The notes under the pieces: model-generated
Seen by the model: only the letters and a program-made list of their open reading frames with translations
Told to the model about the DNA's origin: nothing
The model's database searches: none
Shown here: positions 15,983 to 23,131 of the stretch, piece by piece
Position numbering within the stretch: position 1 is the first letter of the stretch
Layout of the letters: each line of letters opens with the position of its first letter
Made by a program: the position numbers and the translations under genes
DNA from: Mucilaginibacter conchicola
Lineage (GTDB): Bacteria > Bacteroidota > Bacteroidia > Sphingobacteriales > Sphingobacteriaceae
Direction: 5' to 3'
DNA length: 64,000 nt
NCBI RefSeq assembly: GCF_003432115.1
Contig: NZ_QWDC01000003.1
Span: 310,001-374,000 of the forward strand

Positions 15983-15990
15983 TATTTTTG
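15983..15990 (+). promoter_or_regulatory. possible -7 element (TATTTTTG)
   Basis: This exact TAnnTTTG match lies 24 nt before the ATG of the lipoprotein gene at 16015. No -33 TTTG is seen at the right distance. Confidence 0.35.
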
Positions 15991-16014
15991 GGCACACGAA
16001 ACCTAATCATTTAA

Positions 16015-16764
16015 ATGTATATGAAATTTAAAACACTTGCAGCCATAGCTTTTTCAGCCGTGACTATTTTCTTGTACTCATCTTGTACAAAGGATTCAAC
16101 CGTTACTACTAAAACCAGTACCGATGAAGAAATTGCTACTCAGATAGCCACTAATCTTTACAAATCTTTTACTGCAACTATCGCCAGCGACAATAATTTT
16201 TCTGGCGTGCCAGCAGGTAACAGCGTTGTTAATGGTAAAAAAGTTAACGAACTTACTTGTGGTCAGCTTATTGATCAGCCCTTTGATAACACCTATACCC
16301 AAGGCGATACCATCAAAGATGTAATGAAAGGTTCAAACAAGTTTGTTGTTAGCTGCGATAACAACCTGCCTAACGGTTACACTTACACCGGTGAATACAC
16401 AAACACCGGTTTTAGCCCATGGTTATCATCATACAAAAACACCGTCAAAGAGCATTACGCGCTTAAAATTACTAATCCGGGCCTTAATATCATGACCGTG
16501 AATGGCACCCAGATTTCAACCTATGATTACACTACCAGGAAAGATGGTGAAAGAATGGTACAAAACAATACTTACAACCTTAAAGGTTTAACTATTAATG
16601 GCAGCAGCAGGCCTAAAGATATTACCGGCGGTACTGCCGACTACGTATCAAAAGGTAGCAACGCGGGCAGGGCATTTAACTTTACCGGTACTATCACTTA
16701 CTTAGGTAACCACAGAGCAACAGTAACTTTCAATGGTAAATCAAGAGATATCGAGATCTACTAA
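16015..16764 (+). CDS. putative lipoprotein of unknown function
   Basis: The 249-residue protein starts MYMKFKTLAAIAFSAVTIFL and has a lipobox ending in LYSSC, so the mature N-terminus is a lipid-modified Cys near residue 24. ATGs at 16015 and 16021 are both possible. The mature part is polar and rich in Thr, Asn and Gly with a mostly beta pattern. Two Cys (in ELTCGQ and VVSCDN) may form a disulphide. I recognise no family. It is followed by a large palindromic terminator and stands alone. Confidence 0.75.
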   Translation: MYMKFKTLAAIAFSAVTIFLYSSCTKDSTVTTKTSTDEEIATQIATNLYKSFTATIASDNNFSGVPAGNSVVNGKKVNELTCGQLIDQPFDNTYTQGDTIKDVMKGSNKFVVSCDNNLPNGYTYTGEYTNTGFSPWLSSYKNTVKEHYALKITNPGLNIMTVNGTQISTYDYTTRKDGERMVQNNTYNLKGLTINGSSRPKDITGGTADYVSKGSNAGRAFNFTGTITYLGNHRATVTFNGKSRDIEIY

Positions 16765-16778
16765 GAAAATATTTGTTA

Positions 16779-16826
16779 TACATCATAAAAAAAGCGGGCT
16801 GCATAGCCCGCTTTTTTTATGATGTA
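16779..16826. terminator. terminator within a perfect 22-bp inverted repeat
   Basis: Positions 16779-16800 are the exact reverse complement of 16805-16826, with loop GCAT. The core is AGCGGGCT/AGCCCGCT with A7 and T7 tracts, so it works as a terminator on either strand. The outer 8 bp (TACATCAT/ATGATGTA) extend the stem well beyond what termination needs. Confidence 0.88.
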
Positions 16827-16855
16827 TGGTTAACAATACCGCAGCGTAAAATGAG

Positions 16856-16863
16856 TAATTTTG
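16856..16863 (+). promoter_or_regulatory. -7 element (TAATTTTG) 4 nt before ribE
   Basis: An exact TAnnTTTG match is followed by AGAC and the ATG at 16868. If it is used, the ribE mRNA has essentially no leader. Confidence 0.5.
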
Positions 16864-16867
16864 AGAC

Positions 16868-17452
16868 ATGTTTACAGGTATTATAGAAACTTTAGGAAAG
16901 GTGACCGATCTGCGTACCGAAGGCGGTAACTTGCATATAACAGTAGAATCGGCAATTGCGAACGAACTGAAGATAGACCAATCGGTAGCCCATAACGGCG
17001 TTTGTTTAACGGTAGTAGCTTTAAGCGATAACAGCCATACCGTTACGGCTATTGAAGAAACCCTTAACAAAACAAACCTCTCGCACCTTAAGGTTGACGA
17101 ACCTGTGAACCTTGAACGCTGCATGCAGATGAACGCGCGCCTTGACGGCCACATTGTACAAGGCCACGTTGACCAAACTGCCGTATGCACTAAATATACC
17201 GAACTTGACGGCAGTTGGGAATATACCTTTAGCTATGACCCGGGCATTGGCAATGTTACGGTAGAGAAAGGTTCTATCTGCGTAAACGGCATCAGCCTTA
17301 CTGTGGTAAACTCGGGCCCGCGCGAGTTTTCTGTGGCCATTATCCCTTACACTTACGAGCATACCAACCTGCATAATGTGCGAGAAGGCTCGGTAGTGAA
17401 CCTTGAGTTTGATATTATTGGCAAGTATGTGGCGAGGTTGATGCAGCGGTAA
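16868..17452 (+). CDS. ribE: riboflavin synthase, alpha subunit
   Basis: The 194-residue enzyme dismutates two 6,7-dimethyl-8-ribityllumazine molecules to riboflavin in the last step of flavin synthesis. Two lumazine-binding repeats are visible. The first starts MFTGIIETLGKV and holds HNGVCLTVV. The second has GHIVQGHVD, GSICVNGISLTVV and IIPYTYEHTNL. Length is normal. Other rib genes are not nearby. The -7 box 4 nt upstream suggests its own leaderless transcript and no FMN riboswitch is seen. Confidence 0.95.
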   Translation: MFTGIIETLGKVTDLRTEGGNLHITVESAIANELKIDQSVAHNGVCLTVVALSDNSHTVTAIEETLNKTNLSHLKVDEPVNLERCMQMNARLDGHIVQGHVDQTAVCTKYTELDGSWEYTFSYDPGIGNVTVEKGSICVNGISLTVVNSGPREFSVAIIPYTYEHTNLHNVREGSVVNLEFDIIGKYVARLMQR

Positions 17453-17481
17453 AAACGTATTCTTCAATTTTATAATACTAT

Positions 17482-17585
17482 GTCATTTCGAACGAGCGAC
17501 AGCGAGGAGAAATCTTGTTAGATAAGAAAGGTGACGAACTTAACATCAATAACAAAATTTCTCCTCGTTCCTTGTTCGAAATGAC
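17482..17585. repeat. palindromic repeat, family F1
   Basis: The left arm GTCATTTCGAACGAGCGAC continues into GAGGAGAAATCTTGTTA, and the right arm AAAATTTCTCCTCGTTCC ends TTCGAAATGAC. It sits between the convergent ribE and TPR genes. Confidence 0.85.
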
Positions 17586-17598
17586 AAGTTGAGTTTAT

Positions 17599-18747
17599 CT
17601 ACTGCCCCAAACTCGCAATCCTGCTTTTACTATAATCAATATACGCCTGTTGTTTGGCTACCGGTGGTTTACCTGCAAGGTATTTACGATAGTATTTAAC
17701 GGCATTCTTTTTATCCTTCAGGTTACTATCATACACATTGGCCAGCGAATAATACATCATTGGGTCTTCAGCAAACTGCAAGCTTTTTTGATAGGATAGT
17801 ACTGCTTTTTTGTATCGTTTAAGCTTCTCATTGCTATCGGCTATCTCGCCGTAATAGGCACCCGCATTTGGTGTAATGCCGTCGCTGATAGCTTGCTCAA
17901 GATAGGCGATAGCCATTTTCTGATCTTTCAACGCTTTGTAAGTAAGCGCCGTGAAATAAAACGAAGACTCGTTTTGCGATAGTTTATCTATCAATAACAA
18001 AGCAGCCAAAGCACATTCATAATTCTTGGTATTATAGTACGCCACGCCTATTTTGGTTAATACGGGGCCGCTTTGGTCGCCGGCAACTATAAGTTTATCG
18101 CCGGTGCTCAGGGTTTCCATCCACTTCTTTTGGGCATATTGTAATTTTAGCAGGCTGTTTAACAAAACAATATTCTCCGGATCAGCGTCAATGGCTTTAC
18201 CCAATACTTTTTCTGCTTGCTGAGTAAGTTTGATGTTGACGTACAGATCGCTCAGGTCAGAGGCTACATCGGGTTCGGTAGGGTTTAGGATGTTAGCTTT
18301 TTGCAGATATACGATCTTATTAGGGATGTCATTTTTATCTCCGCTTAGTTTTGCCAGTTGTTTGTACACCATAAAATTGGTAGTGTCGCGCGCGGCTATC
18401 CTTTTGTAATATATCTCGGCCTTGGCGTTGTTGCCACGTCTTAGGTTGATATTTCCCAGGTTAAACAGTATGGCAAGGCCTGATGAATCCATCTCATAAA
18501 TGCGCTGATAATACTTTTCTGCATCTGTAAGGCGGCCTGCCATGTTTGATGTATACGCTAACTGACCTAAAGCCTTTACACTTTGTACGGGCTCGGGGTA
18601 GTTCTGTTTAAGGTAGTCGGCAGCTTCGGCAAAGCGTTGGTTCTGGTAATAATCTAACAGTAAAGCATCGTCAATTTTGGGCGTTTGCTGTGCTGAAGCG
18701 CTTATTTTAATAGATAGTAAAAGGGATAGGAAGATGATGTATTTCAT
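17599..18747 (-). CDS. secreted tetratricopeptide-repeat protein
   Basis: The 382-residue protein has signal peptide MKYIIFLSLLLSIKISASAQ. The rest is a continuous series of about nine to ten 34-residue TPR units, for example TDAEKYYQRIYEMDSSGLAI, NAKAEIYYKRIAARDTTNFM and KKAVLSYQKSLQFAEDPMMY. TPR arrays mediate protein-protein contacts. A periplasmic scaffold or assembly role is likely, but the partner is unknown. Single gene, divergent from the coiled-coil protein at 18841. Confidence 0.85.
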   Translation of the reverse strand: MKYIIFLSLLLSIKISASAQQTPKIDDALLLDYYQNQRFAEAADYLKQNYPEPVQSVKALGQLAYTSNMAGRLTDAEKYYQRIYEMDSSGLAILFNLGNINLRRGNNAKAEIYYKRIAARDTTNFMVYKQLAKLSGDKNDIPNKIVYLQKANILNPTEPDVASDLSDLYVNIKLTQQAEKVLGKAIDADPENIVLLNSLLKLQYAQKKWMETLSTGDKLIVAGDQSGPVLTKIGVAYYNTKNYECALAALLLIDKLSQNESSFYFTALTYKALKDQKMAIAYLEQAISDGITPNAGAYYGEIADSNEKLKRYKKAVLSYQKSLQFAEDPMMYYSLANVYDSNLKDKKNAVKYYRKYLAGKPPVAKQQAYIDYSKSRIASLGQ

Positions 18748-18840
18748 ATAACTAAATTATTAGTTATAAATGATAAATGCAAATTATCTTCAAACTGGCA
18801 CTGTATTGGCTATATACTGAGTATAAAAATTAAGATACCT

Positions 18841-19131
18841 ATGGATAAGATCAAAAAATTTGAATTGATGGAGAAAATAGTCCATGAATTAGAAGATTTG
18901 AAAAACAGTAATCAGGCATTGATCCAAAAGATCACCAAAATAGAGGTGGATAACATCGACCTTGGCAACAAACGCCTTGAGAAAGACCTGCCTGATATGC
19001 ACCAGCGTGTATCAGATAACCTGGACACCATTGCAAGCATCCTTGAAGATTTTGCAAGCCAAACTGATGAGTACAGCAGTAAAAACAATATTGCTGCACT
19101 AAAAGAACAGGAAGAGATAAGCAAACTGTAA
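18841..19131 (+). CDS. small coiled-coil protein of unknown function
   Basis: The 96-residue cytoplasmic protein has no signal or membrane segment. Heptad patterns run through most of it (MEKIVHELEDLKNSNQALIQKI and later VSDNLDTIASILEDF, shown in part), so it is probably a helical oligomer. No family is recognised. It ends 16 bp before a terminator shared with the convergent gene at 19192. Confidence 0.7.
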   Translation: MDKIKKFELMEKIVHELEDLKNSNQALIQKITKIEVDNIDLGNKRLEKDLPDMHQRVSDNLDTIASILEDFASQTDEYSSKNNIAALKEQEEISKL

Positions 19132-19147
19132 GTTTAGCTTTATAAAT

Positions 19148-19177
19148 AAAAAAGCCCCGATTAAAGGGGCTTTTTTA
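19148..19177. terminator. bidirectional terminator
   Basis: AAAAAGCCCC, a GATTAAA loop and GGGGCTTTTTT form a perfect hairpin flanked by A and T tracts between two convergent genes. Confidence 0.9.
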
Positions 19178-19191
19178 TTTAAGGGAACTTT

Positions 19192-20178
19192 TTATTGATA
19201 CTGGATGTAAATAGGTGCCGGTTTAAGCATCAGCACTTCTTTAGGTGTCATCATGTGGTTGGGCACCTTCTTGATGTCGTTTTTGTAGAACAGCTTGAAT
19301 CCTGTGAATTGCACCGGTTCGCCGGCTACATAGGCTTTGTAAGTGCCCTTCTTTAGCTCAGGGCCGCCCCAGCCATCCATATCCATCACAAACTGTACGT
19401 TGCTATCCAGTTTAATGTCTTTGTAATTAGTCACCATGCGTTTGGTGAAACGGTGCACCACAAATATTTTGGGCGGCAGGTTATATTTATCGCAAAGCTT
19501 GCTAAGGTATTTGGTTACGTAGTTAATATCATCAGCATCAAAAGTACCAATGCGCTTGCCGGGCACGCTTCCTTCTTTCATCGAAAATTCAGGGTCGATA
19601 CCGAAATGCACGTTAGGCATTTTTAGGTACTTCTCTAATAATGGCAGCTCTTTTTGTACAGTGCTGTAACCAACCTGTATATCTAAAAACACCAATGCAT
19701 TCAACGGTTTAGCCATCTCGATAGCTTTATCGATCTGGCTAAACGGCATACGCAGGTTATGCAAGCCGTTAGATCCGGCATCGGCCTGGGCGGTAACACA
19801 TATATAGTGCAAGGCAGGTTTAACAGGCGTGCCGGGATCAGCAGCTTCCCAGTTTTTTACTTCGGCTTTCAGTTTTTCGCGCATCGTTGCCGGATCATAC
19901 TGGCCCAGTACGCCCATGTTTTTTGAGTACATGTTACCGTAGTAAGCTACAACGCGGTAGAACGGGAGTATAGCACCGGCCTTTGGAAGCGGTGCATTTT
20001 TAACCGGCCATTTCCCTGTCTTATCGCCATTAGCCAATCGTTTATATAACGAATCGTAACGGGCAGTATCCAGCGTGGCCGGTTTTAAAGTACTATCGGG
20101 CTGAGTAGTTTGTGCCGATGCTGAAAATGTTACTGCAGCAAAGGCCAGTGTTGCGCTAAGGCGTAGAATGTTTTTCAA
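19192..20178 (-). CDS. secreted protein of unknown function, TIM-barrel-like pattern
   Basis: The 328-residue protein has signal peptide MKNILRLSATLAFAAVTFSASAQ. A proline-poor mature domain starts at about residue 65 with ILPFYRVVAYYGNMYSKNMGVLG. Strand-ending acidic residues then recur: HYICVTAQADAGS, LNALVFLDIQVGYS, NVHFGIDPEF, IFVVHRFT and VQFVMDMDGWGG. Alternating strands and helices of this kind suggest a beta/alpha barrel such as a glycoside hydrolase, with D/E residues at strand ends. I do not recognise the family, and the enzyme role is inference only. Confidence 0.7.
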   Translation of the reverse strand: MKNILRLSATLAFAAVTFSASAQTTQPDSTLKPATLDTARYDSLYKRLANGDKTGKWPVKNAPLPKAGAILPFYRVVAYYGNMYSKNMGVLGQYDPATMREKLKAEVKNWEAADPGTPVKPALHYICVTAQADAGSNGLHNLRMPFSQIDKAIEMAKPLNALVFLDIQVGYSTVQKELPLLEKYLKMPNVHFGIDPEFSMKEGSVPGKRIGTFDADDINYVTKYLSKLCDKYNLPPKIFVVHRFTKRMVTNYKDIKLDSNVQFVMDMDGWGGPELKKGTYKAYVAGEPVQFTGFKLFYKNDIKKVPNHMMTPKEVLMLKPAPIYIQYQ

Positions 20179-20263
20179 AAGCGTGTATTTATAGATTGCT
20201 ACAAATAACGCATTTTATGTTGAGGAGTTTGGGGGAATTTGAAAAGAGATTAAGTCAATAATC

Positions 20264-20292
20264 GTCATGGCGAATTTATTTCGGCATCCCAC
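20264..20292. repeat. half copy of palindromic repeat family F5
   Basis: The sequence GTCATGGCGAATTTATTTCG plus GCATCCCAC is the inverse of the right end of the 2382-2465 repeat. It borders the long repeat that starts at 20319. Confidence 0.6.
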
Positions 20293-20318
20293 TGGTAGAG
20301 TTGGTATGTGCTATTATT

Positions 20319-20870
20319 AACGTTAGTCCGCTCATTGCCGCGGGGGCCACTACTTTTTGCTTGATCAAAAAGTAGCAAAAAATCATACAGCAAAGAGGCT
20401 TCTTTACGCACAAAGCCTTTACCCTGCAAAGCTGTCCGAACCACGGGCTGGAAATCTCTTACGCCGACCTCGCAGGCTACCGCTTCAGTAATAGATTCCG
20501 CAATGCCCTTGCAACCGCACCACCCACCATTGTTCTGCCCGCTTTCGCCCGAAGCTTTTTTGCTGACAGGAGAGAATAATAAATGAAATTTATCATTCTG
20601 AGCGTAGCGAAGAATCTAACCGCGTTTCTGTAAGTTTATAGATGCTTCGCTACGCTCAGCATGACAAATGATTAATGATGGGATGAACCAAACGCCACCG
20701 AAAAATGCGACATAGTGTAACGTGCGGGCAGCACAGGCATTGCAGCAGCACAACCGTTGTAGCGCGTTACCAAGTCGCGAGTTTTTTCTTTGGTTACTTT
20801 CATTTTAGCGGAAAAAAAGAAAGTAACATCCACTGACTTAAATAAAACACTGCCATTCCTAACAGAGAAC
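20319..20870. repeat. long structured repeat LR, copy A
   Basis: This is the fullest copy of a repeat also found at 29981-30440 and in part at 26123-26312. Shared blocks are AACGTTAGTC.GCTCATTGCC, CAGCAAAGAGGCTTCTTT, TTTACCCTGCAAA, ACCACGGGCTGGAAATCT, GATTCCGCAATGCCCTTGCA, CATAGTGTAACGTGCGG and GTTGTAGCGCGTTACC. Hairpins are at 20350-20375 (10-bp stem, loop CTTGAT), 20717-20770 (9-bp stem with one G-T pair) and 20793-20827 (9-bp stem). A family F3 palindrome (20593-20665) interrupts it. Downstream AAAAGATTGCTT resembles an F2 arm. No credible gene lies in the 20179-20910 gap. Confidence 0.8.
20593..20665. repeat. palindromic repeat, family F3, inside LR copy A
   Basis: The arms TCATTCTGAGCGTAGCGAAG and the inverse CTTCGCTACGCTCAGCATGA enclose a short AT-rich loop. 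Copy C of the long repeat lacks this insert at the same place. A second F3 is at 26030. Confidence 0.8.
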
Positions 20871-20910
20871 CAATCCCGAAAAGATTGCTTTCCCGAATGC
20901 TTAGCAAGGC

Positions 20911-22779
20911 TTACTCTTCCTCACCATCAATACTCTTACCCTTCATCGCGGTAGCAATAGCCACATCCATTACACGTTCCGCAAACGGGCGGGTAAGGTT
21001 ATTCAACTCATCAATTTTGGTGTGGATGATGTCTTTATCGCCTGATTCTAAAGCGGCTTTTAGTGCTTCGGTATATTGATTAGTTTCCTTAGTTTCCTGC
21101 TCAGACAACAGCTGACCGTTCTTTTCAAGGAAACGCTCAACAGTGTAGATCATTTGCTCTGCTTCTGTCTTGGCCTCGATAAGCATGCGGGCACTTACAT
21201 CCTCTTTGGCATTGGTGATGCTATCCATCAACATTTGCTCAACCAGGTCGTCGGTAATGCCGTAGGCTGGTTTTACTTCCACTTCTTGCTTAACGCCGCT
21301 GCGCAGTTCAATGGCTTGTACTTTAAGTATGCCGTCAGCATTAAGGATAAAGTTAATATCAACCTTAGGGAAACCCGCCGGCATAGCCGGGATACCTTTC
21401 AATTCAAACTCGGCCAGTTTACGGTTCTCTTTTATCAGGTCGCGCTCGCCTTGGTAAACGGCAATTTTCATGTTTACCTGGCCATCTTTTGAGGTGGTGT
21501 ATTGTCGGCCTGCTTTGGTAGGGATCTTGGAGTTACGCGGGATAATGGTATCCATCAAACCGCCCATGGTTTCGATACCTAATGATAGTGGGGTAACATC
21601 CAGCAGCAGAATATCACTCCGGTTGCCCGCCAATACATCGGCCTGAATAGCTGCACCAAGGGCAACCACTTCATCAGGGTTCAGGTCATCATGTACATCT
21701 CTGCCAAAAAAATCTGACACCATTTTCTTAACCAGCGCAGTGCGGGTACTGCCGCCAACCATTACAACTTCGTCAATATCGGTAACAGTTAGTTTAGCGT
21801 CCTTAAGCGCATTTTGGCAGCTGGTGATGGTTTGTTGTACTTTAGGCAAAATTAACTGCTCAAAAGTTTCGCGGTCAAGCGTGCACCATATATCGCCAAG
21901 CTTCTCGTTAAACAAACTTTGGTGGGCGAAGGCTTTTTTAGCTTCCTCGGCTTTAAGGCGAAGCGCTTGTGTAAGCTCTCGGTTATTGGCCAATTCGGTT
22001 TTATTTATATTATTTTTCTCTATCCAGTAATCGGCAATAGCTCGGTCAAAATCATCACCACCCAAAAAGGTATCACCATTGGTTGACAATACCTCAAAGA
22101 TGCCGTTCTGAATTTGCAGGATAGAAACATCAAAAGTACCGCCCCCCAGATCATACACGGCAATGGTTTTAGTTTCTTCGGGGTTTAAGCCGAGGCCATA
22201 AGCCAGGCTTGCTGCGGTAGGTTCGTTCACGATGCGGAGAACGTCCAGCCCGGCCAGTTTACCGGCATCGCGCGTAGCCTGGCGTTGCGAATCGTTAAAA
22301 TAAGCAGGCACGGTGATCACCGCACGGGTAACGGCGGTTTTAAGGGCATGCTCGGCACGTTCTTTTAGTTCTTTCAGGATCAAACCCGATAGTTCGATAG
22401 GAGTGTAGAATTTATCGCCTACCTTAATTTTTACCAGGCTCTCGGTATCGTCATCAATTACTTTGTAGCTAAAGAAGCTCTGGTAATCCTTCACATCAGC
22501 ATAAGAACGACCTAACAAACGCTTCACAGAAAAAATGGTATTCTGCGGATCGGTCACCAGGAAATCTTTCGCCTCGTTACCCACAGTGATATCGCCGGTT
22601 TGGCCAAAATGCACAACAGACGGTACCAGCACACCTTTGCCGGCATCATTAATTACACGCGGATTTTTATCAGGATCAATAAAGGCAACCAGCGAGTTGG
22701 TAGTACCCAGGTCAATGCCTACTATGATATCTTCTTTTTGCAGCGAACCCGTTGCCAGGTTAATAGAAACTTTAGCCAT
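20911..22779 (-). CDS. hscA: Fe-S cluster assembly chaperone HscA (Hsp70 family)
   Basis: The 622-residue Hsp70 protein starts MAKVSINLATGSLQKEDI and then has the ATPase motif VGIDLGTTNSLVAF (about 19-32). Further ATPase motifs are AVYDLGGGTFDVSIL and VVMVGGSTRTALVKKM, and the substrate domain starts LLLDVTPLSLGIETMGG. The short N-terminal extension before GIDLGTTNS, the length and the early end (KSIDGEEE) fit HscA better than DnaK. HscA works with HscB on IscU, none of which is nearby. A short DnaK-like paralog is the alternative. Confidence 0.85.
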   Translation of the reverse strand: MAKVSINLATGSLQKEDIIVGIDLGTTNSLVAFIDPDKNPRVINDAGKGVLVPSVVHFGQTGDITVGNEAKDFLVTDPQNTIFSVKRLLGRSYADVKDYQSFFSYKVIDDDTESLVKIKVGDKFYTPIELSGLILKELKERAEHALKTAVTRAVITVPAYFNDSQRQATRDAGKLAGLDVLRIVNEPTAASLAYGLGLNPEETKTIAVYDLGGGTFDVSILQIQNGIFEVLSTNGDTFLGGDDFDRAIADYWIEKNNINKTELANNRELTQALRLKAEEAKKAFAHQSLFNEKLGDIWCTLDRETFEQLILPKVQQTITSCQNALKDAKLTVTDIDEVVMVGGSTRTALVKKMVSDFFGRDVHDDLNPDEVVALGAAIQADVLAGNRSDILLLDVTPLSLGIETMGGLMDTIIPRNSKIPTKAGRQYTTSKDGQVNMKIAVYQGERDLIKENRKLAEFELKGIPAMPAGFPKVDINFILNADGILKVQAIELRSGVKQEVEVKPAYGITDDLVEQMLMDSITNAKEDVSARMLIEAKTEAEQMIYTVERFLEKNGQLLSEQETKETNQYTEALKAALESGDKDIIHTKIDELNNLTRPFAERVMDVAIATAMKGKSIDGEEE

Positions 22780-22797
22780 GGTAAAATATTACAGCGG

Positions 22798-22805
22798 CAA
22801 ATGTA
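22798..22805 (-). promoter_or_regulatory. -7 element (TACATTTG) for hscA
   Basis: The minus strand reads TACATTTG, an exact TAnnTTTG match, 18 nt before the hscA ATG at 22779. No -33 TTTG is evident. Confidence 0.4.
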
Positions 22806-22912
22806 CTTAGTTTTAAGGGATGCTGTGTCATTTGGATTTAAATGTCTGAAGATGTATGAACCGGAATTGGAAGAATTTTAGGGAATTTATGGAAATGGAG
22901 TAAAAATAAAAT

Positions 22913-23026
22913 GTCATTTCGAACGAGCGGGAGCGAGGAGAAATCTTCTACGCGCGATGCTTACGGTGTAGAAGATTTCTCGTCGCCATTATGCAACACC
23001 CAACCCTTCTGCTCGCTCGAAATGAC
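22913..23026. repeat. palindromic repeat, family F1
   Basis: The left arm GTCATTTCGAACGAGCGGGA and the right arm GCTCGCTCGAAATGACA enclose GAAATCTTCTAC / GTAGAAGATTTC pairing. It occupies the 22780-23131 gap between divergent hscA and the gene at 23132. The remainder of that gap is AT-rich and shows nothing else clear. Confidence 0.85.
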
Positions 23027-23131
23027 AATTGTTGTATAGAGAACATATCAGACCATTAGATTTCTATTAATTCTTTTCATTCCACCAATTCGAGTTCAGA
23101 CAGTTCAGACAATTTTACTACTTTCAAACCG

